Assembly: GCA_903832475.1 (NCBI GenBank)
Contig: CAILBQ010000367.1
Coordinates: forward strand, 1 to 9,774
Origin: an uncultured Acidobacteriota bacterium
GTDB taxonomy: Bacteria > Acidobacteriota > Terriglobia > Terriglobales > Acidobacteriaceae
Length of the DNA: 9,774 nt
Direction: 5' to 3'
Every line of letters begins with the position of its first letter. Position 1 is the stretch's first letter. The notes under the pieces were generated by a model. That model saw only the letters and a list, made by a program, of their open reading frames with translations. It searched no databases and had not been told where the DNA came from. The position numbers were made by a program, and so were the translations under genes. This document shows positions 1-6,012 of the stretch, one piece after another.

Positions 1-545
1 ATCAGCTCACTGCGCGTCGCCCCGGAAAGAAACGGCCGGATGGTCAGCGGCGCTTCCGTCTGTCCCATGAAGATCGAAGCGGCCACATTCATGCTCTCCG
101 CGCCCGAGATGCGCATCGTCTTCAGCATCACCCAGGCCAGCGCGCGAATGATGATCTGCATCACGCCAATGTGGTAGAGCACAGCAAAAAACGCCGAGAT
201 AAAGATGATCGTCGGCAGCACCTGGAAGGCAAAGATGGATCCTGCGTTGGGATGCCCATTGGCTGCCAGCAAGTCTCCGAACGCTCCCGCATTGGGCAGG
301 CCGAGCTCGCCAAACAGGATCTTCGTGCCAGCCGTAGTGGCCCCCAGCATCTTCTGCACCACCCCGCCGGCCCACGACATCGCCCTCTGCCCGTAGTCGA
401 AGCGCAGCACGATAAAGGCGAATACCAGCTGCAGCCCCAGGCCCCAGGCCACCGTGCGCCAGCGAATCGCCCTGCGGTTGGTCGACCCCAGCCAGGCCGC
501 CGCGAGGACAGCAAGAATACCCAGTATCCCGGTGAATCTCTCCAA
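1..545 (-). CDS. nupC: NupC-type concentrative nucleoside transporter (CNT family), 3' end outside window
   Basis: Inner-membrane symporter that would import nucleosides using an ion gradient. Only the first 181 residues are in the window; the frame is open to the left edge. Seen: an N-terminal hydrophobic helix (about residues 6-20), a second around 32-47, an FAFQVLPTIIF segment (105-115) in a long hydrophobic stretch, and the CNT signature GQTEAPL at 161-167. In the Vibrio cholerae CNT structure the equivalent Gln-Thr-Glu contacts the nucleobase. Start: I chose TTG at 545 because GGGAGAG lies six bases upstream and an in-frame stop sits only five codons before it (561-563); there is no upstream ATG in frame. 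The next in-frame ATG (residue 56) would delete the first two helices. It lies 131 bases after the phosphorylase gene on the same strand, so co-transcription is likely but not certain. Family is secure; nucleoside preference cannot be read from this part. Confidence 0.9.
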   Translation of the reverse strand, partial: MERFTGILGILAVLAAAWLGSTNRRAIRWRTVAWGLGLQLVFAFIVLRFDYGQRAMSWAGGVVQKMLGATTAGTKILFGELGLPNAGAFGDLLAANGHPNAGSIFAFQVLPTIIFISAFFAVLYHIGVMQIIIRALAWVMLKTMRISGAESMNVAASIFMGQTEAPLTIRPFLSGATRSEL

Positions 546-551
546 GAGGCT

Positions 552-558
552 CTCTCCC
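552..558 (-). promoter_or_regulatory. Ribosome binding site of nupC, supports TTG start
   Basis: On the minus strand GGGAGAG lies six bases before TTG at 545. It is the only purine-rich Shine-Dalgarno match between the in-frame stop at 561-563 and the conserved N-terminal helix, so it decides the start. Confidence 0.6.
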
Positions 559-660
559 TGCTACACCGATCCACGTCACGCACGACTGAAATCCTTGCGG
601 ACGCCGTTCAACGCCATCGTTCTAGGAATGGATTGTTTCTTACCTTACAGCATCCCACTC

Positions 661-675
661 CCGACGCAGCGCCGG
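661..675 (-). other. Short GC-rich hairpin just after the deoA stop
   Basis: Read on the minus strand, CCGGCG, loop CTG, CGTCGG can form a six-pair stem with one G-U pair, beginning two bases after the phosphorylase stop codon. No T-tract follows, so it does not look like a complete intrinsic terminator. It could protect the upstream mRNA end or lower transporter expression relative to the enzymes. With so short a stem in GC-rich DNA, chance is a real alternative. Confidence 0.3.
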
Positions 676-676
676 C

Positions 677-2083
677 TTAACCCGGCATCCGGTCCTTGGC
701 CAGATACGTTTCCGCCGCTTCGCGATCGAAGATGCGCCCTACGAGCGGCACCGGCAGCGGAGGCGCAGACGCAAAACTCACTGCATCGCGCAGCAATGCC
801 TCTGGCTCGGCCAGCTTGTCCTGGCTCGTTGCGTAGAGCGTGGCAAACGGCGCGCCCTTTTCCACATACGCCCCGCGCCGCGCGTGAAAATGAATGCCTG
901 CATGGGCATCAACTGGTTCCCCTGCCTTTTCCCTGCCCGCACCCAGCCTCTGCACTGCCCATCCCAGCTTGGTTGTATCCATGTGCGCCACAAATCCCGC
1001 TTCCCACGCCTTCACTACGTGCGTCGCTCCCGGCCGGTGATACCCCGCATCCTTGAATACCGAAACATCCCCGCCCTGCGCCGTCACCATCCGCAGGAAA
1101 ACATCCTGCGCAGAGCCATTGTTCAGCGCCTTCTCCGCACGCTGGTACCCGATCTCCGGAGTTGCCGCCTGCCCGCCCAGGTGAATCATCCACCCCGCCA
1201 GCACCAAGGAAAGCTGGCGCAGGTCCTCGCTCTCCACCGGCCGCTTGCCTTCGAGCAGCGCCATGCATTCCATCAATTCGATCCAATTGCCGGCCGTCGC
1301 TCCCAACGGCTGATCCATGTCCGTCAACAGTGCAACGGTACGCGTTCCCGCCGCTTCGGCCGTTGAAACCATCAGCGCCGCCAGGTATTCCGCATCCTCG
1401 CGCTTGCGCAGGAAAGCTCCCGAGCCGGTTTTCACATCCAGCACCAACGCATGCAGGCCGGCGGCCAGTTTTTTGCTCAAAATGGAAGCGCAAATTAGTC
1501 CCGGGCTTTCCACCGTCCCGGTTCGATCACGCAGCGCATACAGTATCCGGTCCGCGGGAACCAGCGCCGGAGTCTGGCTCACAATCGAAGCACCGCACTT
1601 CGCCAGCACATCCTCAAACTCATTCAACGAGAGCGCGCTGCGATATCCGGGAATGGCATCCAGCTTGTCCAGCGTTCCGCCCGTGTGTCCCAGCGCCCTC
1701 CCGCTGATCATAGGTACCGCCAGCCCGCAGGCTGCCGCGATCGGGGCAACCAGAAAGCTGGTCTTGTCGCCCACGCCTCCCGTCGAATGCTTGTCGACCG
1801 CCGTCCGCCCCAGGATGCCGGCGCCGAACTTTTCCCCCGAGTCACGCATCGCGACAGTGAGCGCGCGAATCTCCTCCGGCGCCAGCCCATTCAGCCACGC
1901 CGCCATCAGCCATGCAGCAAGTTGTTCTGTAGGGACCGTCTCCTCCGCCGCGCCTTTGACCAGGAAACGAATCTCGGCCTCGGTCAGCGTTCCGCGGTCT
2001 CGCTTCTTGCGGATCAGGTCGATGGCGTGAAGGGGTGTGGATTCGGCAGGAGAGGAAGAAGAAACAGCGGACATGTCGGGCAA
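677..2083 (-). CDS. deoA: Thymidine / pyrimidine-nucleoside phosphorylase
   Basis: Cytoplasmic nucleoside phosphorylase family II enzyme: cleaves thymidine, deoxyuridine or uridine with phosphate to the free base and (deoxy)ribose-1-phosphate. 468 residues, slightly longer than E. coli DeoA (about 440) because of a Ser-rich N-terminal tail of roughly 17 residues. Seen: N-terminal helical domain (about 18-80); phosphate-binding KHSTGGVGDK (98-107); family signature SGRALGHTGGTLDKLD (127-142); ALRDRTGTVES (183-193) with the base-contacting Arg185; ASILSKKLAAG (199-209) with the Ser and Lys of the active site; LDVKTGSGAFL (215-225); C-terminal domain with the usual HAGIHFHARRGAYVEKG pattern. Start: TTG at 2083 has GAGG five bases upstream; ATG at 2074 is the alternative, but its spacing to that site is 14 bases. 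It follows cdd by only 14 bases. Motifs do not separate strict thymidine phosphorylase (deoA) from the broader Bacillus-type enzyme (pdp), so the symbol is less certain than the family. Confidence 0.93.
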   Translation of the reverse strand: MPDMSAVSSSSPAESTPLHAIDLIRKKRDRGTLTEAEIRFLVKGAAEETVPTEQLAAWLMAAWLNGLAPEEIRALTVAMRDSGEKFGAGILGRTAVDKHSTGGVGDKTSFLVAPIAAACGLAVPMISGRALGHTGGTLDKLDAIPGYRSALSLNEFEDVLAKCGASIVSQTPALVPADRILYALRDRTGTVESPGLICASILSKKLAAGLHALVLDVKTGSGAFLRKREDAEYLAALMVSTAEAAGTRTVALLTDMDQPLGATAGNWIELMECMALLEGKRPVESEDLRQLSLVLAGWMIHLGGQAATPEIGYQRAEKALNNGSAQDVFLRMVTAQGGDVSVFKDAGYHRPGATHVVKAWEAGFVAHMDTTKLGWAVQRLGAGREKAGEPVDAHAGIHFHARRGAYVEKGAPFATLYATSQDKLAEPEALLRDAVSFASAPPLPVPLVGRIFDREAAETYLAKDRMPG

Positions 2084-2088
2084 GAAAA

Positions 2089-2092
2089 CCTC
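2089..2092 (-). promoter_or_regulatory. Ribosome binding site of deoA, favours TTG start
   Basis: GAGG on the minus strand, between the cdd stop (2098-2100) and TTG at 2083, with a five-base spacer. The later ATG at 2074 would be 14 bases away, longer than usual. Confidence 0.5.
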
Positions 2093-2097
2093 GGGAT

Positions 2098-2526
2098 TTA
2101 TTTCAATTGAAGATCAAACGCAAAGGGCAGCAATTCGCGGAACGGTACTGTGATCATACCGACCGCTCCGGCAGAACCGGCGGGAAAACTGACAGGCGCA
2201 TTGGCATCGATAAACTCCGCCAGCACCTGCCGGCAGGCTCCGCACGGCGGGCTGGGCGCGTCGTTCAGGTTCACTACCGCCGCCGCGGCAATGCGAACGC
2301 CCGGGCCATACCGCGTCACCGCCTGCATCAGGGCGGAACGCTCTGCGCAGATCGTCAGCCCGTAGCTGACATTCTCCACGTTGACGCCGGTCACCGTTTC
2401 GCCATTGGTCAGCAGCAGCGCCGCGCCTACGCGAAATCCCGAATAGGGCGCATACGCCTGCTCTGCCACAGTGGTCGCAGACCGCACCAGCGCATCGATT
2501 TTTCGACTTGTCGCAACTGAACTCAT
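2098..2526 (-). CDS. cdd: Cytidine deaminase
   Basis: Zinc enzyme that hydrolytically deaminates cytidine and deoxycytidine to uridine and deoxyuridine, feeding the phosphorylase encoded next. 142 residues, the size of the small homotetrameric cytidine deaminases (Bacillus type) rather than the roughly 290-residue E. coli dimer. Seen: the substrate-binding N-terminal pattern YAPYSGFRVGAAL (25-37); GVNVENVSYGLTICAERSA (47-65), where Cys60 is the first zinc ligand and Glu62 the catalytic proton shuttle; and PCGACRQVL (94-102), where Cys95 and Cys98 complete the three-cysteine zinc site. Start ATG at 2526; upstream purines (GAGAG, TGGG) give only a modest ribosome binding site. First gene of the minus-strand salvage operon; its start faces cheA across about 240 bases. 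Confidence 0.96.
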   Translation of the reverse strand: MSSVATSRKIDALVRSATTVAEQAYAPYSGFRVGAALLLTNGETVTGVNVENVSYGLTICAERSALMQAVTRYGPGVRIAAAAVVNLNDAPSPPCGACRQVLAEFIDANAPVSFPAGSAGAVGMITVPFRELLPFAFDLQLK

Positions 2527-2588
2527 CCCAACTCTCAGGCGTCTGCGCAGGCACCGACTACGATTCAGTGCCCGCGAATCGGAACTTC

Positions 2589-2617
2589 AGCCTAACTTGC
2601 CAGGCAGGGCATTGCAA
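2589..2617 (-). promoter_or_regulatory. Possible housekeeping-type promoter for cdd-deoA-nupC
   Basis: On the minus strand TTGCAA and TAGGCT are separated by 17 bases. They match sigma-70 consensus at four and three of six positions, about 55 bases before the cdd start. This is the best-spaced candidate I found in the divergent region, but the -10 match is poor and other placements are possible. Confidence 0.22.
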
Positions 2618-2690
2618 CCGCGTGGGTCCTGGGCCTATCGCGGAACCGTTGCAAATCGGGTTGACCTCAAGACCAGCCCTCAACTCCCTC

Positions 2691-2717
2691 TCAAGTTTGT
2701 CCCCTCCCGACCGATAA
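2691..2717 (+). promoter_or_regulatory. Sigma-28 (FliA) type promoter of the che operon
   Basis: TCAAGTTT (2691-2698), an 11-base spacer, then ACCGATAA (2710-2717). The flagellar sigma-28 consensus from enteric bacteria is TAAAGTTT, N11, GCCGATAA, so 14 of 16 positions match with the exact spacing. Transcription would begin near 2724-2725, giving a leader of about 45 bases before GTG at 2769. Sigma-28 normally drives late flagellar, motor and chemotaxis genes, which fits the operon directly downstream. Not experimentally shown for this organism. Confidence 0.75.
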
Positions 2718-2757
2718 CAGCAGCATGTGCCCATCAACCGCCCTACCGCGGCAGGTC

Positions 2758-2761
2758 GAGG
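2758..2761 (+). promoter_or_regulatory. Ribosome binding site deciding the cheA start
   Basis: GAGG (within GGTCGAGG) lies seven bases before GTG at 2769 and 16 bases before ATG at 2778. The longer in-frame GTG at 2727 has no such site and sits at the predicted transcription start. Confidence 0.55.
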
Positions 2762-2768
2762 ACACCGA

Positions 2769-5042
2769 GTGGACCCCATGGATGAGTTAACGCGCGAGTT
2801 CCTAATCGAGAGTCAGGAAGGTCTGGACAGGATGGAACGCTGTCTGACCGACCTGGAAGGCAGGCCCCAGGATACCGACCTGCTCGGAGAGATTTTTCGC
2901 TCTGTCCACACCATCAAAGGAACCACTGGCTTCCTTGGCTTTAAGCGCCTGGAGAAGCTGGCCCACGCCGGTGAAAATCTGCTGGGACTGCTGCGGGACG
3001 GCAAATTATCGGCCAACCAGTCGATCATTACCGGCCTGCTGCAGTTGATGGACGGCCTGCGCGGCATACTCCGCACCATCGAGACCGACAGCAACGAGGG
3101 TCACGGCGAGGACGGTCAGCTCATCGGTCTGCTGAACGAACTTCAAATCGTCGAACACTCCGCCGTTTCCGTCGAGGTCAAGGCGGTCAAAGCCAGCGGC
3201 CAGGCCGGCGCGCTGCCCCTGCCCACCAAGCCGTCGGCTCCCCCGCCGCAGGCTATTGTCGAGCCCGTGCCGCCAGCCTCGCCCATCGACGCCAAGTCCA
3301 ATGTTGAGCCCGCAGGCGATGCCGGCAAGCCCCGCCCCGCCAATGCCGCCGCCGACAGCACCTTGCGCGTCGACGTCATGCTGCTCAATCGCATGATGAA
3401 CCTGGTCGGCGAACTGGTTCTCACTCGCAACCAGATCCTCCAGGCCACCTCGCAGGACCCCAACCTCACCCTGCTCTCCCGCCGTCTGGACATGGTCACC
3501 GCAGACCTGCGCGAGTCCGTCATGAAGGCGCGGATGCAGCCCGTGTCGAACGTCTTCTCCAAGTTTCCCCGCATCATTCGCGACCTTTCTCATACCCTCC
3601 ATCGCAAGGTTCGTCTCGAATTGGACGGGCAGGAAACCGAGCTCGACAAGAGCCTGCTCGAAGCCATCAAAGACCCGCTCACCCACGCCGTCCGCAATTC
3701 GCTCGATCACGGCATCGAGCCGCCCGAAGTTCGCATCGCGGCCGGCAAGGATCCGGAAGGCGTTCTCAAATTGCGCGCCTACCAGGAGAGCAGCCACGTC
3801 ATCATTGAAGTCTCCGACGACGGCGCCGGCATCGCGGTTGAAAAAGTCCGCAACAAGGCCATCGAACGCGGCCTCATCTCCGCCGAACGCGCAGCGCAGC
3901 TTGTCGAACGCGAACTGCTGCAGTTGATCTTCCTCCCCGGCTTTTCCACCGCCGAGGCCATTACCAATGTCAGCGGCCGCGGTGTGGGCATGGATGTCGT
4001 TCGCACCAACGTCGAAAAGATAGGCGGCAAGGTCGAAATCGACTCCCGCCCCGGCCGCGGCACCACGCTGCGACTGCGCATTCCGCTCACGCTGGCCATC
4101 ATTCCTGCCCTGATTGTGCGCAGCCTCGATCAGAGTTTCGCACTGCCCCAGGGCGCGCTCTCTGAACTCGTTCATGTGCCTCCGGCCAAGGTTGCCAGCA
4201 CCATCGAATGGATGGAAGGAACAGCGCTCTATCGCCTGCGCGGCCAACTGCTCCCCTTGATCTTTCTGGATCGCATGCTCTCTCCGGGTTTGCGCGGCGC
4301 CGAGAACCGCGAACGCGCCGAGCAGGACAACTTCATCGCCGTGCTGGATGCCGATGGCCGCCGCTTCGGCCTGGTCGTCGATGGCCTCGCCGATCCCGAA
4401 GAAATTGTCGTCAAGCCGCTCAGCGCCGTCCTTAAGTCCATCGGTCTCTACTCCGGCGCAACCGTGCTCGGCAGCGGCGACCTCGCTCTCATTCTCGATC
4501 CGGGTTCGATTGCCTCCCGCGCTGGCGTAGCCATGATCAGCCAGGAAGATCGCGTCGAGGTCGTCCAGGAAGAAGACAGCCAGGCAGCCATGGGCTCGCA
4601 GTACCTGCTGGTGCAGTCGGCCGAGCGCCGCGCTGCCGTTCCTTTGGGAGACGTCCTGCGCATCGAGCGCATCCCGCTTTCCCGCATCGAATACATCGGC
4701 TATCGCCCGGTGCTCAACTTCGAAGGCAACCTCTTGCCCGTGGAAGATTCTGGCGGCGTCCTTGCCGCTGCCGGCGGCAATCCGGATGCTCTGCTCACGG
4801 TAGTCGTCTGCCGTGAAGGCAATCGCCAGGTCGGCATCGCCGTCGTCCATGTCCTTGATGTAGCCGCGGGCTCGGAACTCTTCGAAGCCGGCACTCAGCA
4901 ACGCGCGGGCGGCGTCACCCTGCTCAACCAGCAGGTCACCGGCATCGTCGACCTCGGCGCCGTCGCTCCCTTGCTTGCGGGCGCTATGCCCGACAGCTAC
5001 TCCACCGCAGATTGGAACCAGCCCACGGAGATACTCGCATGA
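2769..5042 (+). CDS. cheA: Chemotaxis histidine kinase CheA with a second C-terminal CheW-like domain
   Basis: Cytoplasmic kinase that autophosphorylates under control of chemoreceptors and passes phosphate to CheY and CheB. 757 residues from GTG 2769. Seen, in order: P1 HPt domain (about 4-110) with phosphoacceptor His47 in SVHTIKGTTGFLGF; a Pro/Ala-rich linker (about 130-196) with no recognisable P2; P3 dimerisation helices from residue 197, containing MMNLVGELVLTRNQIL; P4 ATPase with N box HAVRNSLDHG (306-315), G1 DDGAG (350-354) and G2 GRGVGMD (403-409); P5 CheW-like domain (about 445-590); then a second CheW-like domain (about 608-750), with YLLVQSAERRAAVPL near its start and VGIAVVHVLDV later. 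The catalytic motifs look intact, so it should be active. Start: see the adjoining ribosome binding site; ATG 2778 is a close alternative and GTG 2727 is unlikely. Its stop overlaps cheW by ATGA, implying coupled translation. Confidence 0.95.
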   Translation: MDPMDELTREFLIESQEGLDRMERCLTDLEGRPQDTDLLGEIFRSVHTIKGTTGFLGFKRLEKLAHAGENLLGLLRDGKLSANQSIITGLLQLMDGLRGILRTIETDSNEGHGEDGQLIGLLNELQIVEHSAVSVEVKAVKASGQAGALPLPTKPSAPPPQAIVEPVPPASPIDAKSNVEPAGDAGKPRPANAAADSTLRVDVMLLNRMMNLVGELVLTRNQILQATSQDPNLTLLSRRLDMVTADLRESVMKARMQPVSNVFSKFPRIIRDLSHTLHRKVRLELDGQETELDKSLLEAIKDPLTHAVRNSLDHGIEPPEVRIAAGKDPEGVLKLRAYQESSHVIIEVSDDGAGIAVEKVRNKAIERGLISAERAAQLVERELLQLIFLPGFSTAEAITNVSGRGVGMDVVRTNVEKIGGKVEIDSRPGRGTTLRLRIPLTLAIIPALIVRSLDQSFALPQGALSELVHVPPAKVASTIEWMEGTALYRLRGQLLPLIFLDRMLSPGLRGAENRERAEQDNFIAVLDADGRRFGLVVDGLADPEEIVVKPLSAVLKSIGLYSGATVLGSGDLALILDPGSIASRAGVAMISQEDRVEVVQEEDSQAAMGSQYLLVQSAERRAAVPLGDVLRIERIPLSRIEYIGYRPVLNFEGNLLPVEDSGGVLAAAGGNPDALLTVVVCREGNRQVGIAVVHVLDVAAGSELFEAGTQQRAGGVTLLNQQVTGIVDLGAVAPLLAGAMPDSYSTADWNQPTEILA

Positions 5043-5569
5043 GCGGACACACTGAACCTCACGAACCCAAGAACCCGCCCGGCGTCCCGGCTCGGGCCAA
5101 ATCGCGAAGCGGCCAGAAAGAGGCCGGCGCCTCCGCTCTCGCCGAGCTGTGTTCGGTGCGCGTGGGCCAAACCCTCTTCGGTATCCCCATCTCGCACATA
5201 CTCGAAATCGTCGGCGGCGCTCATCCCCAGGCCGTTCCTCTCGCTCCCGAGTTCGTTGGCGGGCTGGTTCACTACCGCGGCGACGTTCTGACCACCGTCA
5301 GTCTTCGCCATCTGCTGGGACTGCCTCCCCACGACGGGAAGCAGGACATCCTGGTTCTCGAAAGCGCGGGCGGCTGTTTTGGACTGCTGGTCGACTCGGT
5401 CGGCGAGGTGTTGCGCGTTCCCACCTCCGACCACGAGCCCAATCCTTCCATTCTCGATGAGCGCCGCCGTGCGCTATTCGCCGGCGCTTTCAAGCTGAAA
5501 GACAGCTTGCTGGTCATGCTCGATCCGGAGCGGCTTGACCCGCTGCGGCTGGCCGGCATGGCTGCCTGA
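5039..5569 (+). CDS. cheW: Chemotaxis coupling protein CheW
   Basis: Adaptor that links chemoreceptors to the P5 domain of CheA in the receptor array. 176 residues: a hydrophilic, Pro/Lys-rich N-terminal tail of about 35 residues, then a single CheW domain. Seen in the domain: LCSVRVGQTLFGIPISHILEIV, then FVGGLVHYRGDVLTTVSLRHLLG (the conserved G-L-x-x-Y/x-R-G-x-V-x-x-V pattern of CheW), ILVLESAGGCFGLLVDSVGEVLRV, and a final strand KDSLLVMLDPERL. Start: ATG 5039 overlaps the cheA stop (ATGA) and has GGAG at 5027-5030, eight bases upstream. An in-frame ATG at 5012 inside cheA lacks this support. The tail is longer than in E. coli CheW; it may be a flexible linker. Confidence 0.93.
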   Translation: MSGHTEPHEPKNPPGVPARAKSRSGQKEAGASALAELCSVRVGQTLFGIPISHILEIVGGAHPQAVPLAPEFVGGLVHYRGDVLTTVSLRHLLGLPPHDGKQDILVLESAGGCFGLLVDSVGEVLRVPTSDHEPNPSILDERRRALFAGAFKLKDSLLVMLDPERLDPLRLAGMAA

Positions 5570-5575
5570 CTCGGA

Positions 5576-5602
5576 GTTCCATCGCCATCGAGGCATTGGA
5601 AC
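5576..5602 (+). other. Imperfect hairpin between cheW and cheY
   Basis: GTTCCA (5576-5581) pairs with TGGAAC (5597-5602); inside, GCC (5584-5586) pairs with GGC (5592-5594) around a five-base loop, with a 2x2 internal mismatch. It lies seven bases after the cheW stop. The only T run (around 5620) is too far away for an intrinsic terminator, so RNA processing or stability is more plausible than termination. The stem is modest and chance is possible. Confidence 0.4.
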
Positions 5603-5627
5603 GGTATATCCCATCGCATTTTTGCCT

Positions 5628-5635
5628 GGGGAGGA
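5628..5635 (+). promoter_or_regulatory. Strong ribosome binding site of cheY
   Basis: GGGGAGGA, nearly a full Shine-Dalgarno sequence, eight bases before ATG at 5644. It excludes an upstream in-frame ATG at 5596 and is the best ribosome binding site in the window, suggesting high CheY output. Confidence 0.8.
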
Positions 5636-5643
5636 AAGATCGA

Positions 5644-6012
5644 ATGCGCGCTTTGATTGTGGACGACTCCCGTTTTGTCCGGGATTTCCTGCGTGGTCTG
5701 CTCGAAGAAAAGGGAATCGAGTGCGAAGAAGCCGCGGATGGACGTGCCGGCCTCGTGCATCTGCACGAAGGCGTTCCCTTTGACCTGGCCCTCGTCGACT
5801 GGAACATGCCCGTCATGGACGGGCTGAAGATGCTCAAGGAGCTTCGTGCAGAAGGCTACTCCGACGTGAAGGTCATGATGGTCACCACCGAGGCTGAAGA
5901 CGACTTCATCACCCGTTCGCTCGACGCCGGCGCTGACGAGTACCTCATGAAGCCTTTTGACGACGAAGCTCTTACGGAAAAACTTGCCATGCTCGGTTTC
6001 ACGGAGCTCTGA
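5644..6012 (+). CDS. cheY: Single-domain response regulator CheY
   Basis: Receiver-only regulator phosphorylated by CheA; in flagellated bacteria phospho-CheY binds the motor switch and sets rotation. 122 residues, no output domain. Seen: acidic pair Asp7-Asp8 for magnesium, phosphoacceptor Asp52 in LALVDWNMPVMDG, switch Thr81 in MMVTTEAE, Lys103 in DEYLMKPF, with Tyr100 at the position equivalent to the switch aromatic (Tyr106) of E. coli CheY. All five key positions are present, so it should be a working receiver. Start ATG 5644 is set by its strong ribosome binding site. It directly abuts cheB. No CheZ, CheC or CheX phosphatase is encoded here, so its dephosphorylation relies on an unlinked gene or on autohydrolysis. 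It could instead feed a non-flagellar output, but the sigma-28 promoter argues for the flagellum. Confidence 0.93.
   Translation: MRALIVDDSRFVRDFLRGLLEEKGIECEEAADGRAGLVHLHEGVPFDLALVDWNMPVMDGLKMLKELRAEGYSDVKVMMVTTEAEDDFITRSLDAGADEYLMKPFDDEALTEKLAMLGFTEL

Noticed and set aside
7..583. Two minus-strand open frames with ATG starts at the left end
   Set aside because: The third minus-strand frame over the same bases encodes the transporter with GQTEA; the other two have low-complexity Arg/Gly/Trp-rich translations.
2598..2617. TTGC...GCAA and TGCC...GGCA inverted repeats in the divergent region as an operator
   Set aside because: The arms are four bases with unequal, asymmetric spacing; arms this short are expected by chance.
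3006..4901. Very long open frame (631 codons) antisense to cheA
   Set aside because: It lies wholly opposite an intact CheA with all catalytic motifs. Its Gly/Ala/Asp-rich translation is what GC-rich codon use gives on the opposite strand, and it shows no family motif.
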